Shown: piece by piece, positions 6,022 to 6,380 of the stretch
Numbering within the stretch: the stretch's first letter is position 1
Layout of the letters: each line of letters begins with the position of its first letter
Source: Saprospiraceae bacterium UBA2329
GTDB lineage: Bacteria; Bacteroidota; Bacteroidia; Chitinophagales; Saprospiraceae
Length of the DNA stretch: 6,380 nt
Assembly (NCBI GenBank): GCA_002344975.1
Contig: DDUV01000094.1
Span: 10,673-17,052 of the forward strand
Direction of reading: 5' to 3'
The notes under the pieces: generated by a model
What the model saw: only the letters and a program-made list of their open reading frames with translations
The model's database searches: none
What the model was told of the DNA's origin: nothing
Translations under genes and position numbers: made by a program

Positions 6022-6336
6022 ATGTTGACCGCCATCAAAGCATTATTGGGCATCGGCCCCAAAGCCGACTACAAAGCCTTGCGCGAACAGGGCGCCGTCA
6101 TTATTGACGTGCGCACACCCGAAGAGTTTCGGGCCGACCATCTGAAAGGCGCGCTGAACATTCCGCTGCACCGCATTCGCAACGAAGCAGCGGCACTCCT
6201 GAAAAAGAAAAAACCGGTCATCCTGTACTGCCGTTCGGGCAGCCGCAGCGGCATGGCCAAAAACATCCTGCGCTCGGCAGGCATCGAAGCCTACAACGCC
6301 GGCAGCCTGGGGGCTATTCGCCGGGCGTTGAAGTAA
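6022..6336 (+). CDS. Single-domain rhodanese-like sulfurtransferase
   Basis: This 104-residue cytoplasmic protein is one rhodanese domain (PF00581), which moves sulfane sulfur through a persulfide on cysteine. Visible motifs: IIDVRTPEEFRADHLKGALNIPL (27-49), the usual N-terminal rhodanese signature with D29 and R31, and the active-site loop CRSGSRSG (70-77) with catalytic C70 present. The loop matches GlpE/PspE-like small rhodaneses. No signal peptide is seen. The first 12 residues are a hydrophobic helix of the kind common in these proteins. The ATG at 6022 gives the normal family length. The gene is 98 bp downstream of the chaN-like gene in the same direction but has its own regulatory-looking upstream region. 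Its substrate and partner are unknown. Confidence 0.92.
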   Translation: MLTAIKALLGIGPKADYKALREQGAVIIDVRTPEEFRADHLKGALNIPLHRIRNEAAALLKKKKPVILYCRSGSRSGMAKNILRSAGIEAYNAGSLGAIRRALK

Positions 6337-6360
6337 TTGTGGACCATAAAAAAAGGGCTG

Positions 6361-6380
6361 AGTAGTGGGGCAAAAATAAA
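6361..6380 (-). repeat. 20-bp inverted repeat, right copy (cut by the window end)
   Basis: This is the exact reverse complement of 81-100. It starts 25 bp after the rhodanese stop codon. Identity ends inward at 6361 and reaches the last base of the window, so the repeat may continue outside. On the minus strand it carries TATTTTTG (6378-6371), a -7-like box pointing back toward the rhodanese gene, where no minus-strand gene is seen. Confidence 0.85.

Noticed and set aside
81..6380. Composite transposon bounded by the 20-bp inverted repeats
   Set aside because: There is no transposase, target-site duplication cannot be seen, and the interior carries core genes pyrC and recJ; a dispersed 3' repeat explains the data better.

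Overview
The window looks like ordinary chromosome of a Bacteroidota bacterium. Three things point that way. Good matches to the Bacteroidota -7 promoter box (TAnnTTTG) lie before several genes. Start codons have no purine-rich Shine-Dalgarno sequence in front of them. The dihydroorotase and the AAA ATPase read like the Bacteroidota versions of those families. A member of Saprospiria, Chitinophagia or Cytophagia would fit, but the sequence does not decide the class.

Layout, left to right. Positions 1-100 hold no gene. They contain an imperfect palindrome (1-76) and a 20-bp sequence (81-100) that recurs exactly, inverted, at the right edge (6361-6380). Positions 100-1527 (minus) encode a 475-residue AAA ATPase with a C-terminal PD-(D/E)XK nuclease-like domain. 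Its promoter region carries a 12-bp inverted repeat flanking the -7 box. Positions 1612-1788 (minus) hold a 58-codon coiled-coil reading frame, either a small gene or a remnant of a larger one. Positions 1839-3176 (plus) are pyrC, dihydroorotase. It converges tail to tail with recJ (3180-4880, minus), with 3 bp between the stop codons. The recJ/chaN-like intergenic region (4881-5062) holds a perfect 18-bp inverted repeat. Positions 5063-5923 (plus) encode a secreted ChaN/DUF399-family protein with a GTG start. Positions 6022-6336 (plus) encode a one-domain rhodanese, preceded by a Crp/Fnr-like dyad. No stretch longer than 300 bases lacks a gene.

The genes do not form one pathway. pyrC serves de novo pyrimidine synthesis and recJ serves DNA repair and recombination. 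The chaN-like and rhodanese genes run in the same direction, but each has its own upstream region. The ATPase-nuclease is the only accessory-looking gene. I see no CRISPR array, tRNA, rRNA, transposase or integrase, and no convincing new multi-gene system. The most interesting signals are non-coding: the 20-bp repeat downstream of two outward-facing genes, the two long inverted repeats with 17-18 bp arms and 21-nt spacers, and the paired operator-like sites at the ATPase promoter.
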